Positions 9,608 through 16,713 are shown, counted from the stretch's first letter. The stretch: DNA of 18,335 nucleotides from CAZONU01 sp965370045 (GCA_965370045.1 CBDUSI010000090.1:1-18335), one strand, 5' to 3'. Notes: generated from the sequence alone by a model not told the origin. A program made the numbers and translations.

Positions 9608-10653
9608 TGCATGCCCTCCTTTACCGAGGCCACCAATTGTTCAGCGTTGGACCAGAACACGCCCTCGACCTCCTCCGCCGAGAGGCCGGCCTTCCCCGCG
9701 GCCTTCTTGATGGCCCGGGCCATCTCGTAGGCGAAGAGCGTGCACTTTACTTCATAGCCGTCGGGGTCGACGTGCGCGCTCCACTTGTGGGGCCGCTTCG
9801 TGAAGAAGTGCCGCTGGCCGTTTATCCCCAGGCACTTGCCCTTCTCCTGGGCGATCGGTAGGTCCAGGCCGAAGAGGATTCTCCCACGGTCGAAGGCCTT
9901 CATCACCGCCTCGACCACCTCCCAGTCCTGGACCATGCTGAGCTCGGGATAGAGATTGTCACAGTCGGCGAGCCCCAGGCCGTCGCCCAGCGCCTCCGGG
10001 AAGTACGACCGTCCGAAATGCGCCAGCACTATTTTGGCTCTCGGCGCGTCATTGCACAGCCGCCGGAGCCCCTCGATGTTCACGGGATCGGCCAGCCGCC
10101 CCGCCCGGGGGATGTGCGTGGTAATCATCAGCCCGCCGCGGTCGGCGGCCTCGCGCATCGCCGGAGTGATCATGTCTTCGAGCTTCACGTCGTTCTGGGC
10201 CTTGTCCCGGACGAAGGTCCAGTAGGGCTTGAAGCCCAGGAAGCCACCGGCGCGGACTTTCTCCAGGAGTGCGTCCGCGTCGTCGTCCATCGCCGGGACC
10301 ATCAGCGCTTCCCAGCCGTGGGCCCGGGCGGCGTCGGCGGCGTAGGCGTTTGTCGCGTCGAGATCGGCGTCGGCGGCCACCGTCCCGAAGACCAGGGCCT
10401 TCACCTCGCGTCCCGGCCAGAGCCGTTTCTCAACCTCGGCGAAGACCTCGCGAGGATACTCCTTCAGGCCGATCGAGGGCATCGACGGATTGAGGCTGGC
10501 CTTCCCCCTGGATGGTGCGTGAGACTCCAGATAGACGTGCCCGTGGAAGTCGAAGATGCGCGGCGGCAGGAAGGGATCGAGCTCTTCCCGCCAGACCTTC
10601 TCATCTACCTCGTCGTACTCGAAGACGGGGTTGAGCTTTCCGAAGTCGGTCAC
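9604..10653 (-). CDS. Amidohydrolase (amidohydrolase-2, TIM-barrel metal hydrolase/decarboxylase)
   Basis: This 349-residue protein fits the amidohydrolase-2 branch (PF04909, COG2159) of metal-dependent hydrolases and decarboxylases. The first metal site is IFDFHGHV (33-40; H37, H39). Later ligands line up as H180 in MITTHIP, H212 in VLAHFGRSYFPE and D264 in ILFGLDLP; a lysine in GFKPYW (K142) is a possible bridge or substrate contact. The C-terminal FWSNAEQL is typical. Members hydrolyse lactones or amides, or decarboxylate aromatic or keto acids; a sugar lactonase role would fit a dehydrogenase-rich sugar operon, but this is inference. The GTG 10653 start overlaps the aminotransferase stop as GTGA and has AGGAG eight bases upstream. 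A 75-residue upstream open frame is antisense-like and is left out. Confidence 0.85.
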   Translation of the reverse strand: MTDFGKLNPVFEYDEVDEKVWREELDPFLPPRIFDFHGHVYLESHAPSRGKASLNPSMPSIGLKEYPREVFAEVEKRLWPGREVKALVFGTVAADADLDATNAYAADAARAHGWEALMVPAMDDDADALLEKVRAGGFLGFKPYWTFVRDKAQNDVKLEDMITPAMREAADRGGLMITTHIPRAGRLADPVNIEGLRRLCNDAPRAKIVLAHFGRSYFPEALGDGLGLADCDNLYPELSMVQDWEVVEAVMKAFDRGRILFGLDLPIAQEKGKCLGINGQRHFFTKRPHKWSAHVDPDGYEVKCTLFAYEMARAIKKAAGKAGLSAEEVEGVFWSNAEQLVASVKEGMQ

Positions 10654-12017
10654 CCCAGAAGCTCCTTTTCGGTTTCCCCGATGGCCTCGTCGATGATGTC
10701 CATGGCCTTGGCCGCCACCGGCTCCTCCATTATCAGCGGAGGACTCATGCGCAGTATGTGCCCCGCGGGAATCCACGCAAGCCCCTTCCGGAAGGCCTTC
10801 TGGTAGACCATCTCGCCGGCCGCGGCGAAGGGCTCCTTGGTGGCGCGGTCCTTGACCAGTTCCACGCCCATCAGGCATCCCTTGCAGCGCACGTGTCCGA
10901 TTATGGGGTGCTCCTCCTGCATTTTCCGGAGGCGCCTGGCGAAGAACTTCTCCAGCTCGGCGGCGTGCTCGAGAAGCTTCTCCTCCTCTATTACCTCCAA
11001 GCAGGCCAGCGCCGCGGCGCAGGCCATGGGGTTCCCACCGTAGGAGGTCGAGGCGCTGATGGCCTCGAAGGATTCCTTGTGCTCTTCCCGGCAGATCATG
11101 GCGGTGACCGGGAAACCGTTGCCGAAACCCTTGCCGATGGTCACCACGTCGGGGACCACGTCCCAGTGCTCACAGGCCAGCCACTTGCCGGTGCGGCCCA
11201 TGCTGGTCAGCACCTCGTCGGCGAAGAACAGTATGCCCCGCTCGCGGCAGAACGCGGCCAGCTTGGGTAGGAAGTCCTCCGGCGGGAAGACCGATCCGGC
11301 CCAGCCCTGGACCGGCTCGAGGACCACGGCGGCCACCTGACCGGTGGTGGCCTCGGTGATGAACTCGTCGTAGAGCGCCAGATAGCGCTCGGTGTCGGGC
11401 GAGCCGTCCGGCCGCGTGAAGAGCGGGCGGTAGGGGTCGGGCCGCGGGACCATGTAAAAGCCGCCGGTGCGGTGCGGGCCGTTGGCCGGTGTCATACGGG
11501 CCAGCGACACCGCGTGGCCGCTCTTGCCGTGGAAGTCGCGGAAGAAGGAGATGAACTCGTGCTTGCCGGTGGCCGCGCGGCAGAGGCGTAGGCCGGCCTC
11601 GACGGCGGTGGTGCCCGAGTCGTAGAGCTGCACGCCGGTGAGGTCGCCGGGGAGCACATCGACCAGCTTTTCCAGCAGCTTTAACTTCACCGGCGTGGTG
11701 AAGTCGTGGCAGTTCATCAGGGTGTTGGCCGCCCCCGCCACGGCCTCGGAGACCTTGGGATGGCAGTGCCCCAGGTTGGTGACGTAGATGCCCGAGGAGA
11801 AGTCGATGTACTCGTTGCCGTCCACGTCGCGCAGGGTGACGCCCTTGCCGGACTCGAAGCACACCGGGAAGAGCTTGACCTGCCCGGAGTAGCCCTTCAT
11901 GATCCGGGCCGCGCGCTCGTGCATTGCGCGCGACTTCGGACCGGGGATCTCCGAAGTGACCAGCTTGGGGTACCGGTTAACGTCTATCGAAGCCCAGCTC
12001 GCGGTTTCTACTGTCAT
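10650..12017 (-). CDS. Class III PLP-dependent aminotransferase
   Basis: This 455-residue protein is a class III (omega) aminotransferase, related to 4-aminobutyrate and acetylornithine aminotransferases and glutamate-1-semialdehyde aminomutase. The PLP lysine is K296 in TIGKGFGNGFP. D267 in FFADEVLTSMGRTG binds the pyridine nitrogen, E234 lies in VVLEPVQG, and FHGKSGHAV (162-170) corresponds to the aromatic-His-Gly cofactor segment. YIDFSSGIYVTNLGH (70-84) and the late SYGGNPMACAAALA region are also typical. The ATG has GGAGG five bases upstream and follows the Gfo/Idh gene by 24 nt. The amidohydrolase overlaps its stop by 4 nt. Its presence in a sugar operon suggests transfer of an amino group to or from a sugar-derived aldehyde or ketone, or use of putrescine from the polyamine genes; neither can be told from sequence. 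Confidence 0.92.
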   Translation of the reverse strand: MTVETASWASIDVNRYPKLVTSEIPGPKSRAMHERAARIMKGYSGQVKLFPVCFESGKGVTLRDVDGNEYIDFSSGIYVTNLGHCHPKVSEAVAGAANTLMNCHDFTTPVKLKLLEKLVDVLPGDLTGVQLYDSGTTAVEAGLRLCRAATGKHEFISFFRDFHGKSGHAVSLARMTPANGPHRTGGFYMVPRPDPYRPLFTRPDGSPDTERYLALYDEFITEATTGQVAAVVLEPVQGWAGSVFPPEDFLPKLAAFCRERGILFFADEVLTSMGRTGKWLACEHWDVVPDVVTIGKGFGNGFPVTAMICREEHKESFEAISASTSYGGNPMACAAALACLEVIEEEKLLEHAAELEKFFARRLRKMQEEHPIIGHVRCKGCLMGVELVKDRATKEPFAAAGEMVYQKAFRKGLAWIPAGHILRMSPPLIMEEPVAAKAMDIIDEAIGETEKELLG

Positions 12018-12041
12018 TCCTGCCTCCGCTGCAAGCGTTGC

Positions 12042-13244
12042 TCAGCTCTTGGGCGCCTCACCGAAGTCGGGAACGTCCAGGAGTTCGCCGCCGGCCAGCG
12101 CCGACTTGTGGGCGGTGACCCCCATGGCCATGTAGCGCGCCGACTCCCAGGCGTTAATTGCCGGCGTGCGGCCCTCGGCGACCGCGCTCACGAACTCGTG
12201 GACCAGATACGCGTGCGAACCGCCGTGGCCGCCCAGGAAGTCCTCGCGTTCCTGGGCGCTGAGCTTGGCCGCGCCCTCCTCCTCGCCCATCTTCTCGACC
12301 ACGAAGGCCTTGCTGACCTCCTCGGGCAGACCATCACGCATCTCATCGGTGGATAGCTCGGTGCGGTTGTGCTTGTCGAACCAGACGTCGTCCTCGAAGG
12401 AGCCCTCCGTTCCGTAGACCCGGAAGGTCTCGCGGCCGGGCATGCCGATGGCCCGGTGCTCGCAGATGCGCACGGTCGCGCCGTTGGACATGTGAAAGAG
12501 CGCGGTCTCGTTGGACGGCGCGTCCCCGCTGAAATCAAAGGTGATCTCCGCGTAGTGCGGCCAGCAGACCGCCTTGACCGCGTGGGCGTTCATGGTAAAG
12601 ACCGGCCCGGAGACCGAATGAGTGGGATAGTGCATGGGGCCGCTGACGACGCCACGCTGCGCGTACTTCCTGGCGCGTTCCTGCCACTCCAGGCCGCTGG
12701 CCGAGCCTTCGCGGCGGGCCTTGACCTCGCGCAGGCCGTGGTCGATGTCGTGGAAGTACTCGCCCTCGCAGTAGACGAACTCCCCGAAGGCGTTCTCGGC
12801 TGCGCGGCGGCGGCAGTACATGCCCTCCGGGCGGTAGTAGGTGGTCTCGCCGAGCATGTACTTCCGCCCGGTCTTCTCGCATGTCCGGATGACCTTATCG
12901 CACCAGTCGAGGACCTCGTCGCCGTCCGGCAGCGAGACGATGGGCACCGCGCTGTAGACGTCCTTGCCGCTCTCCATGGCCTGGATGCACTGCTTGGCGT
13001 GCAGCCAGGGCTGGGTGATGATCACCAGTGCGTCGAGATCCGACTTGCAGATGTCGTCCAGAGTCGCGTAGCTGTCGGTGGGGTCGAACTTGTCTCCGAA
13101 CGATTCTTTCTCGGCCCAGGCCTTGATGCGATCCGGCTCCCGGTCGCAGAGCCCGATCCGGTCAACCAGCGGATGGCTCTTGAAGAGAGGTGCGAAACTG
13201 CTTCCGAAGGCCCCCAGGCCCACGAGTCCAAGGCTGATGCCCAC
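12042..13244 (-). CDS. Gfo/Idh/MocA-family oxidoreductase lacking the EKP motif
   Basis: This 400-residue protein has the Gfo/Idh/MocA fold: Rossmann motif LGLVGLGAFG (5-14) and a C-terminal region ending GGHGGSHAYLVHEFV, AINAWESARYMAMGVTAHKSALAGGE and a short tail, as in sugar oxidoreductases that include the GH109-like glycosidases. At the position of the usual EKP it has DVYSAVPIVS (about 95-104), so the catalytic-region lysine is replaced by valine. Residues 122-165 are rich in Arg, Glu and aromatic residues. The GTG start has GGAG eight bases upstream; the preceding UroD-family gene ends 44 nt away. Two unrelated Gfo/Idh proteins in one operon suggest two different redox or epimerisation steps. 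Function beyond the family is not known. Confidence 0.87.
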   Translation of the reverse strand: MGISLGLVGLGAFGSSFAPLFKSHPLVDRIGLCDREPDRIKAWAEKESFGDKFDPTDSYATLDDICKSDLDALVIITQPWLHAKQCIQAMESGKDVYSAVPIVSLPDGDEVLDWCDKVIRTCEKTGRKYMLGETTYYRPEGMYCRRRAAENAFGEFVYCEGEYFHDIDHGLREVKARREGSASGLEWQERARKYAQRGVVSGPMHYPTHSVSGPVFTMNAHAVKAVCWPHYAEITFDFSGDAPSNETALFHMSNGATVRICEHRAIGMPGRETFRVYGTEGSFEDDVWFDKHNRTELSTDEMRDGLPEEVSKAFVVEKMGEEEGAAKLSAQEREDFLGGHGGSHAYLVHEFVSAVAEGRTPAINAWESARYMAMGVTAHKSALAGGELLDVPDFGEAPKS

Positions 13245-13288
13245 AGTATCAACTCCTTAATCAATCGGGCTCCGCGGGCCCGTTCCCA

Positions 13289-14452
13289 TCAGTTCCTGCC
13301 GTGCTCCCTGTAGTAGCGCAGCCCCTCGACGAGGGCGTCCAGGTTCTCGGCCGGCACCCCCGGCGCTATCGAACTCGATGCCCCCAGGAACAGCCCGGTC
13401 TCCGGGCCGTTCCGGACCAGCCACTTCAGTTGCTTCCTGACGTCGTCGGGCGTGCCCTGGGGCAGCGTCGTCGTGACCGAGACGCCGGCCTTGATGACCA
13501 GCGGCTCACCCCCGCGCGTCTTCATGCGGCAGATACGCTCGTAGTCCATTCCGTCCTCGTACTGGAAGCCCTGGAAGCCGGCCAGGCCGGCCTCCAGCAG
13601 CCGCGGGACCATCTCCATGAGATTGCCGTCGCAGTGCCAGATGAGTTTGACCCCGGCCCGGAGATAGGGCTCGATGGCGCGCGCGAACTGGGGAAACCAC
13701 ATTTCGTCCAGCGAGCCGATGCTCACCAGGGTGCTGCGCGAGTCGGCCATGTCGTGGTCCAGGCGCAGGAGCGGCGGGAGCCCGCCCTCGCGGTAGGCGC
13801 GCGCCGCTATCGCGTTCTCCCTGACGGCCAGGTCGGCCTGCAGCTGGAAGTCCCGGGCCACGACCTCCGGGAAGAGCGCGTAGGCCATGAAGTAGTTGAC
13901 GTAGCCGTATTCCCCGTAGCGGAAGTGCGGGAAGTTGTTGAAGCCCTTGCCGTAGGGGGCCTTGAGGATGTCCGTGCCGAGGAATGCCTGGACCCGCCGT
14001 TCCTCCGCGATCAACTCCTGGACCGGCTCCGGGGCATCGACGTCGCACGCGGCGGTCGCGTCTGCCAGCGCCGGGAAGACGTGCTGCTCCATGTGCTTCG
14101 CGACCGCTTCGGGCGAGTCGATCAGCATCCCGTCACGCTCGATGCGCTCTGCGCCGGTGGTCGCCCCGCGTTCCTTGTGCTCGTAGCCGCGGGCCCCCAT
14201 GGTCAGGGGGTTGCGCGGGATCCACTGGTCGACCGAGCAGGCGCCGATCCGCTTCTGCATGCCCAGGTACGTGTCTTCCGGGTCGGCAGGATAGCTTCCC
14301 GGCTGAGCACCCGCCAGGCGTTCCAACTGCTCGTGCTCCATGACGTTGAGCATCCAGGTGGCGATGCCCTCCGTCGGCCGCTGGTTGATGGTGTCCAGCG
14401 CCAGCCGGGCGCGTTCGCCCAGCTCGATGACGCTGCAATCGGTGGCGCCCAT
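13289..14452 (-). CDS. UroD-superfamily protein (uroporphyrinogen decarboxylase/corrinoid methyltransferase-like)
   Basis: This 387-residue protein has the overall pattern of the uroporphyrinogen decarboxylase-like superfamily (PF01208, COG0407), in the divergent group common in Planctomycetes-like bacteria and not tied to haem synthesis. The clearest segments are IWHCDGNLMEMVPRLLEAG (271-289), in the place of the H-x-C-G-N metal site of MtaA/MtbA-type corrinoid methyltransferases, LRLDHDMADSRST (229-241), and SVTTTLPQGTPDDVRKQL followed by LGASSSIAPGVPAENL at the end. It lacks the usual N-terminal S-R-E-R-V motif. It may act on a methyl or carboxyl group, but I cannot say which. ATG 14452 follows the aldolase stop by 6 nt, with GGAGG eleven bases upstream. 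Fragments of a second family member lie upstream of the operon. Confidence 0.78.
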   Translation of the reverse strand: MGATDCSVIELGERARLALDTINQRPTEGIATWMLNVMEHEQLERLAGAQPGSYPADPEDTYLGMQKRIGACSVDQWIPRNPLTMGARGYEHKERGATTGAERIERDGMLIDSPEAVAKHMEQHVFPALADATAACDVDAPEPVQELIAEERRVQAFLGTDILKAPYGKGFNNFPHFRYGEYGYVNYFMAYALFPEVVARDFQLQADLAVRENAIAARAYREGGLPPLLRLDHDMADSRSTLVSIGSLDEMWFPQFARAIEPYLRAGVKLIWHCDGNLMEMVPRLLEAGLAGFQGFQYEDGMDYERICRMKTRGGEPLVIKAGVSVTTTLPQGTPDDVRKQLKWLVRNGPETGLFLGASSSIAPGVPAENLDALVEGLRYYREHGRN

Positions 14453-14458
14453 GTCCGG

Positions 14459-15274
14459 TCAGTCCTCCAGTTCGAAATTCCTGAGGGTCTCCGCGGGGTC
14501 AGCGCCGCGCTTGACTACATCGCAGAGCGCCTTCTGGAAGGCCGGCGGGTTCGGCACCTGGATGGCGTTGCGCCCGAATACCACCCCGCGCGCGCCCTCG
14601 TCGATTTCCATGCGCGCCAACTGCAGGGCCTCCAGCTGCGTGGGGCACTTTTCCGCGCCCAGCCCGAAGATGGGTATGGGGCAGCCCGCGACTACTTCCG
14701 GGAACTTGTTGGTGCGAAAGGTCTTGATGCAGTCAGCGCCGAGCTCGGCGAGTATGCGGCAGCCGTTCCTGATCTGCCCGTGCATCTCGTCGGGAGACAG
14801 CTCGGAGACGTTGCGCGGGAAGTACTCGCCGATCACCGGCAGGCCCAGCGCGTGGCATTCGGCCCGCAGTCTGGCGAAGAGTTCCACCCCGCGAGCGTCG
14901 CGCTCCTCGCTGCCGGTGCACAAGGTCAGGCATACCAGGGCGACGTCGGCGCCCAGGCGCACCGCCTCGGCGGCGCTCACCGCCTGACAGGCGGCGCCCT
15001 GGCTGTAGCCCCACTCGAAACAGAAGTGGCTCGACCAGTTGAGGCGCATCACCGCCTGCGGCGCGCCCTTGGTCCCGAAGAGCTTCGCCGAGCGCGCGAC
15101 GATGCCCGGGGAGAGCAGCACCGCGTCCACCCCCGGGTCTATCTTCGCCAGCGTCTCGTCGATCTTCACCATTCCGGGTATGGGCCCGTCGAAGAAGCCA
15201 TGATCGGCGGCGATGATCACCGCGTTCTCGTCGCCGTTGAACAACCGCGAAAGCCGCACTTCCTTGCCCGCCAC
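14459..15274 (-). CDS. Class I (Schiff-base) aldolase, FbaB/LsrF/DeoC-like
   Basis: This 271-residue protein is a class I aldolase of the archaeal-type fructose-bisphosphate aldolase / LsrF group. It should cleave a phosphorylated ketose, probably to dihydroxyacetone phosphate and an aldehyde. Key segments are IIAADHGFFDGPIPG (20-34), ADCIKTFRTNKFPEVV (180-195) with K184 as the likely Schiff-base lysine, and GVVFGRNAIQ (230-239), the phosphate-binding end. I place the start at GTG 15274 because AAGGAGG lies five bases upstream and the protein then begins as relatives do. The alternative ATG 15292, which overlaps the regulator stop as ATGA, has only a weak site and adds six residues. It follows the DeoR gene directly, as expected for a sugar operon, and would cleave the kinase product. 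The exact sugar is not known. Confidence 0.87.
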   Translation of the reverse strand: MAGKEVRLSRLFNGDENAVIIAADHGFFDGPIPGMVKIDETLAKIDPGVDAVLLSPGIVARSAKLFGTKGAPQAVMRLNWSSHFCFEWGYSQGAACQAVSAAEAVRLGADVALVCLTLCTGSEERDARGVELFARLRAECHALGLPVIGEYFPRNVSELSPDEMHGQIRNGCRILAELGADCIKTFRTNKFPEVVAGCPIPIFGLGAEKCPTQLEALQLARMEIDEGARGVVFGRNAIQVPNPPAFQKALCDVVKRGADPAETLRNFELED

Positions 15275-15288
15275 TGGGGCCTCCTTCC

Positions 15289-16068
15289 TCATTCCCTTTC
15301 GGGACTGACCAGGATCGTTTCAACGCCACTGGCGCGCGCCCGCTCCAGGAGCTCCGCGGGCATGCCCTCGTCGGTGACCAGGTAATCGAGCTGGTCAAGC
15401 CGGCCGAAGGTGATGAAGGACTTCTGGCCGGCCTTCGACGAATCGGTCAGCAGCGCGACCTTGGAGGACTGCTCGATCATCAACCCCGTGGCCCGGGCGA
15501 CGCGATGGTCGGTGGTCATCAGCTCGCCATCGTCGGAGAGGCCGTCGCAGCCGATGAAGGCCAGGTCCGCGTGGATGCGCGCGAGGTTGTCCTCGACCAG
15601 CGGCCCGTAGAGGTCCGGCGAGCCCTCGCGCACCGTGCCGCCCACCAGCATGCACTCCACCCCGCGCGCGGGAAGCAGCGCGGAGACTATCGCCAAGCTG
15701 GTGGTCACCACGGTGATCCCGTCGCGCGCGCGCAGCTGGCGGGCCAGCGCCAGGGTGGTGGTGCCGGTGTCGAGGATCACCCGTTGGCCGGATTGTATGA
15801 GCTGCTCCGCGGCGCAGGCGATGGCCGTCTTCGCCGCACGGTTGACCTTGCTGCGCTCATAGACCGCGAACTCCAGGCGGACCATGCGGGTGGGCACCGC
15901 CCCGCCGTGCTGGCGCCGGAGACGCCCCTCGGACTCCAGGCGGGCCAGATCGCGGCGGACGGTCATCTCCGAACAGCCGATTTCGGCGGCCAGCTGCGTC
16001 ACGCTGACGAACGACTCCCGGTCCAGGCGTTCCAGCACCGTCTGTCGGCGTTGTCCGGCGTGCCCCAT
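15289..16068 (-). CDS. DeoR-family transcriptional regulator
   Basis: This 259-residue protein is a DeoR-family repressor. The N-terminal winged helix-turn-helix is at about 20-52 (SVTQLAAEIGCSEMTVRRDL), followed by RLRRQHGGAV, a family hallmark. The C-terminal DeoRC sensor domain carries DTGTTTLALARQL (100-112), the sugar-phosphate binding loop, and ADLAFIGCDGLS. Such regulators usually bind a phosphorylated sugar made by their own operon, here probably the kinase product. It is the first gene, so it likely regulates its own expression and all downstream genes. ATG 16068 has GGAGG six bases upstream. The sequence is of typical family length with no visible defect. Confidence 0.95.
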   Translation of the reverse strand: MGHAGQRRQTVLERLDRESFVSVTQLAAEIGCSEMTVRRDLARLESEGRLRRQHGGAVPTRMVRLEFAVYERSKVNRAAKTAIACAAEQLIQSGQRVILDTGTTTLALARQLRARDGITVVTTSLAIVSALLPARGVECMLVGGTVREGSPDLYGPLVEDNLARIHADLAFIGCDGLSDDGELMTTDHRVARATGLMIEQSSKVALLTDSSKAGQKSFITFGRLDQLDYLVTDEGMPAELLERARASGVETILVSPERE

Positions 16069-16081
16069 CTCGACCCTCCGT

Positions 16082-16120
16082 AATGTGCGAGTATGTTCTA
16101 TTACACCCTATTAACACATT
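16082..16120. promoter_or_regulatory. Probable DeoR operator: direct and inverted repeats around the -10
   Basis: The plus strand holds CTATTACAC (16098-16106) and CTATTAACAC (16108-16117), a near-direct repeat spaced ten bases, about one helical turn. These overlap the -10 and spacer of the operon promoter. They are flanked by an inverted repeat, AATGTG (16082-16087) and CACATT (16115-16120). DeoR-family repressors often bind short direct or inverted repeats near their own promoter, so this is a good candidate operator for autoregulation. Binding is inferred. Confidence 0.5.
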
Positions 16121-16126
16121 TGTCAA
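16098..16126 (-). promoter_or_regulatory. Promoter of the DeoR-led operon
   Basis: On the minus strand, TTGACA (16121-16126, a full match to the -35 consensus) is followed after 17 bases by TAATAG (16098-16103), a moderate -10. The start codon of the regulator lies 30 bases beyond the -10, leaving room for a short leader with GGAGG. The surrounding sequence is notably AT-rich for this genome. This is the only strong promoter seen ahead of the fourteen genes. Confidence 0.72.
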
Positions 16127-16674
16127 CGTTATTTCCTGAAAGGATCTCAATTGTGTCACGAACCGAGCGGCGATTTCCAGCTACGGTCTTGAAATACAGC
16201 CCTTTACGGCAAGGCGGCTTCAGTATGGGTCGCCGCGTCGGGAAGCGCGGTGTTTGACCAGTCTGGCGGGTTACGGCTTTCCGTATATTGCGCAATGTGC
16301 CGGGTCCCCTTTGCTTTCCCGTGTTGAGTGCGTACGACGGGCCCGAGTCGTACGCGACCACCGGTTCGGAAGGACTGGCCGAAAAGCTCTTCGAGTGCGT
16401 CGCGGAAGTCGGCATGAAGATCGGCGGCGGCGGTGGGGTCCGAGGTGAAGTCCGGCCCGACGCTGCGGTTGTTGCGGAGGCCTGGGGAATCTAAGACCAG
16501 CGGCAGGCGTCAGGCGAACTCGAAGCGGACCGCGCGACGGACGATTTCGCGGCTGTTCATTGCATACCTGCCAGGAGCAAGTCTGTTTGAATCATGACGC
16601 CGCGCGCTCGTCCGGATGCAGTGAACAGAAACAGATGCGAGGGCCTTCGCTCTCACCGCGCGCGGGCCGGTCTC
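16127..16674. other. Intergenic region between the operon promoter and tRNA-Ala
   Basis: This stretch of about 550 bases has no confidently called intact gene. It holds the UroD-family remnant at 16447-16560. The plus strand has an open frame ending in TAA at 16492-16494, whose last 59 codons (from a GTG about 16318) have plausible composition, but it overlaps the remnant in the antisense register and lacks a ribosome site. Beyond these I see no terminator, repeat array or RNA gene here. Confidence 0.5.
16447..16560 (-). pseudogene. Remnant of a UroD-superfamily gene N-terminus
   Basis: From ATG 16560 on the minus strand the frame reads MNSREIVRRAVRFEFA, then a TGA (16510-16512), then RLPLVLDSPGLRNNRSVGPD in the same frame. 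M-x-S-R-E-x-V-R-R-A-x-x-F-E followed a few residues later by R-(L/V)-P is the standard N-terminus of UroD-superfamily proteins, and the stop falls where relatives have the P-D/E just before R-L-P. The frame then stays open to TAA at 16204-16206 but I recognise nothing further. The likely reading is a decayed or truncated gene. The complete UroD-family gene of the operon lacks this N-terminal motif, so it is not a simple copy of it. The motif match is from memory of the family, not a search. Confidence 0.42.
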
Positions 16675-16703
16675 TTGACTTAAGCCCGCCGGGGGGGTAG
16701 ACT
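16675..16703 (+). promoter_or_regulatory. Promoter of tRNA-Ala(CGC)
   Basis: TTGACT (16675-16680) and TAGACT (16698-16703) are separated by 17 bases. The tRNA begins 11 bases after the -10, so the transcript would start only a few bases ahead of the mature 5' end. The spacer includes a run of seven G. This is a good sigma-70-like promoter in the expected position. Confidence 0.75.
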
Positions 16704-16713
16704 GCATGACAGT

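Noticed and set aside
10654..10878. N-terminal extension of the amidohydrolase
   Set aside because: It is a Gly/His/Arg-rich stretch wholly inside the aminotransferase gene; the GTG at 10653 has AGGAG and makes a GTGA overlap.
13301..15385. 694-codon plus-strand open frame, and similar long ones at 2685-3857, 4739-6391 and 5970-7748
   Set aside because: All are antisense to genes with clear catalytic motifs, and their translations are rich in Arg, Gly, Ala, Val and His without any recognisable domain.
16288..16494. 68-codon plus-strand frame (…AEKLFECVAEVGMKIGG…)
   Set aside because: Its later part looks protein-like, but it has no ribosome site or recognisable fold and is in register with the UroD-like remnant on the other strand, so it is probably a shadow. 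It could be a flavodoxin-like C-terminal scrap; I cannot support that.
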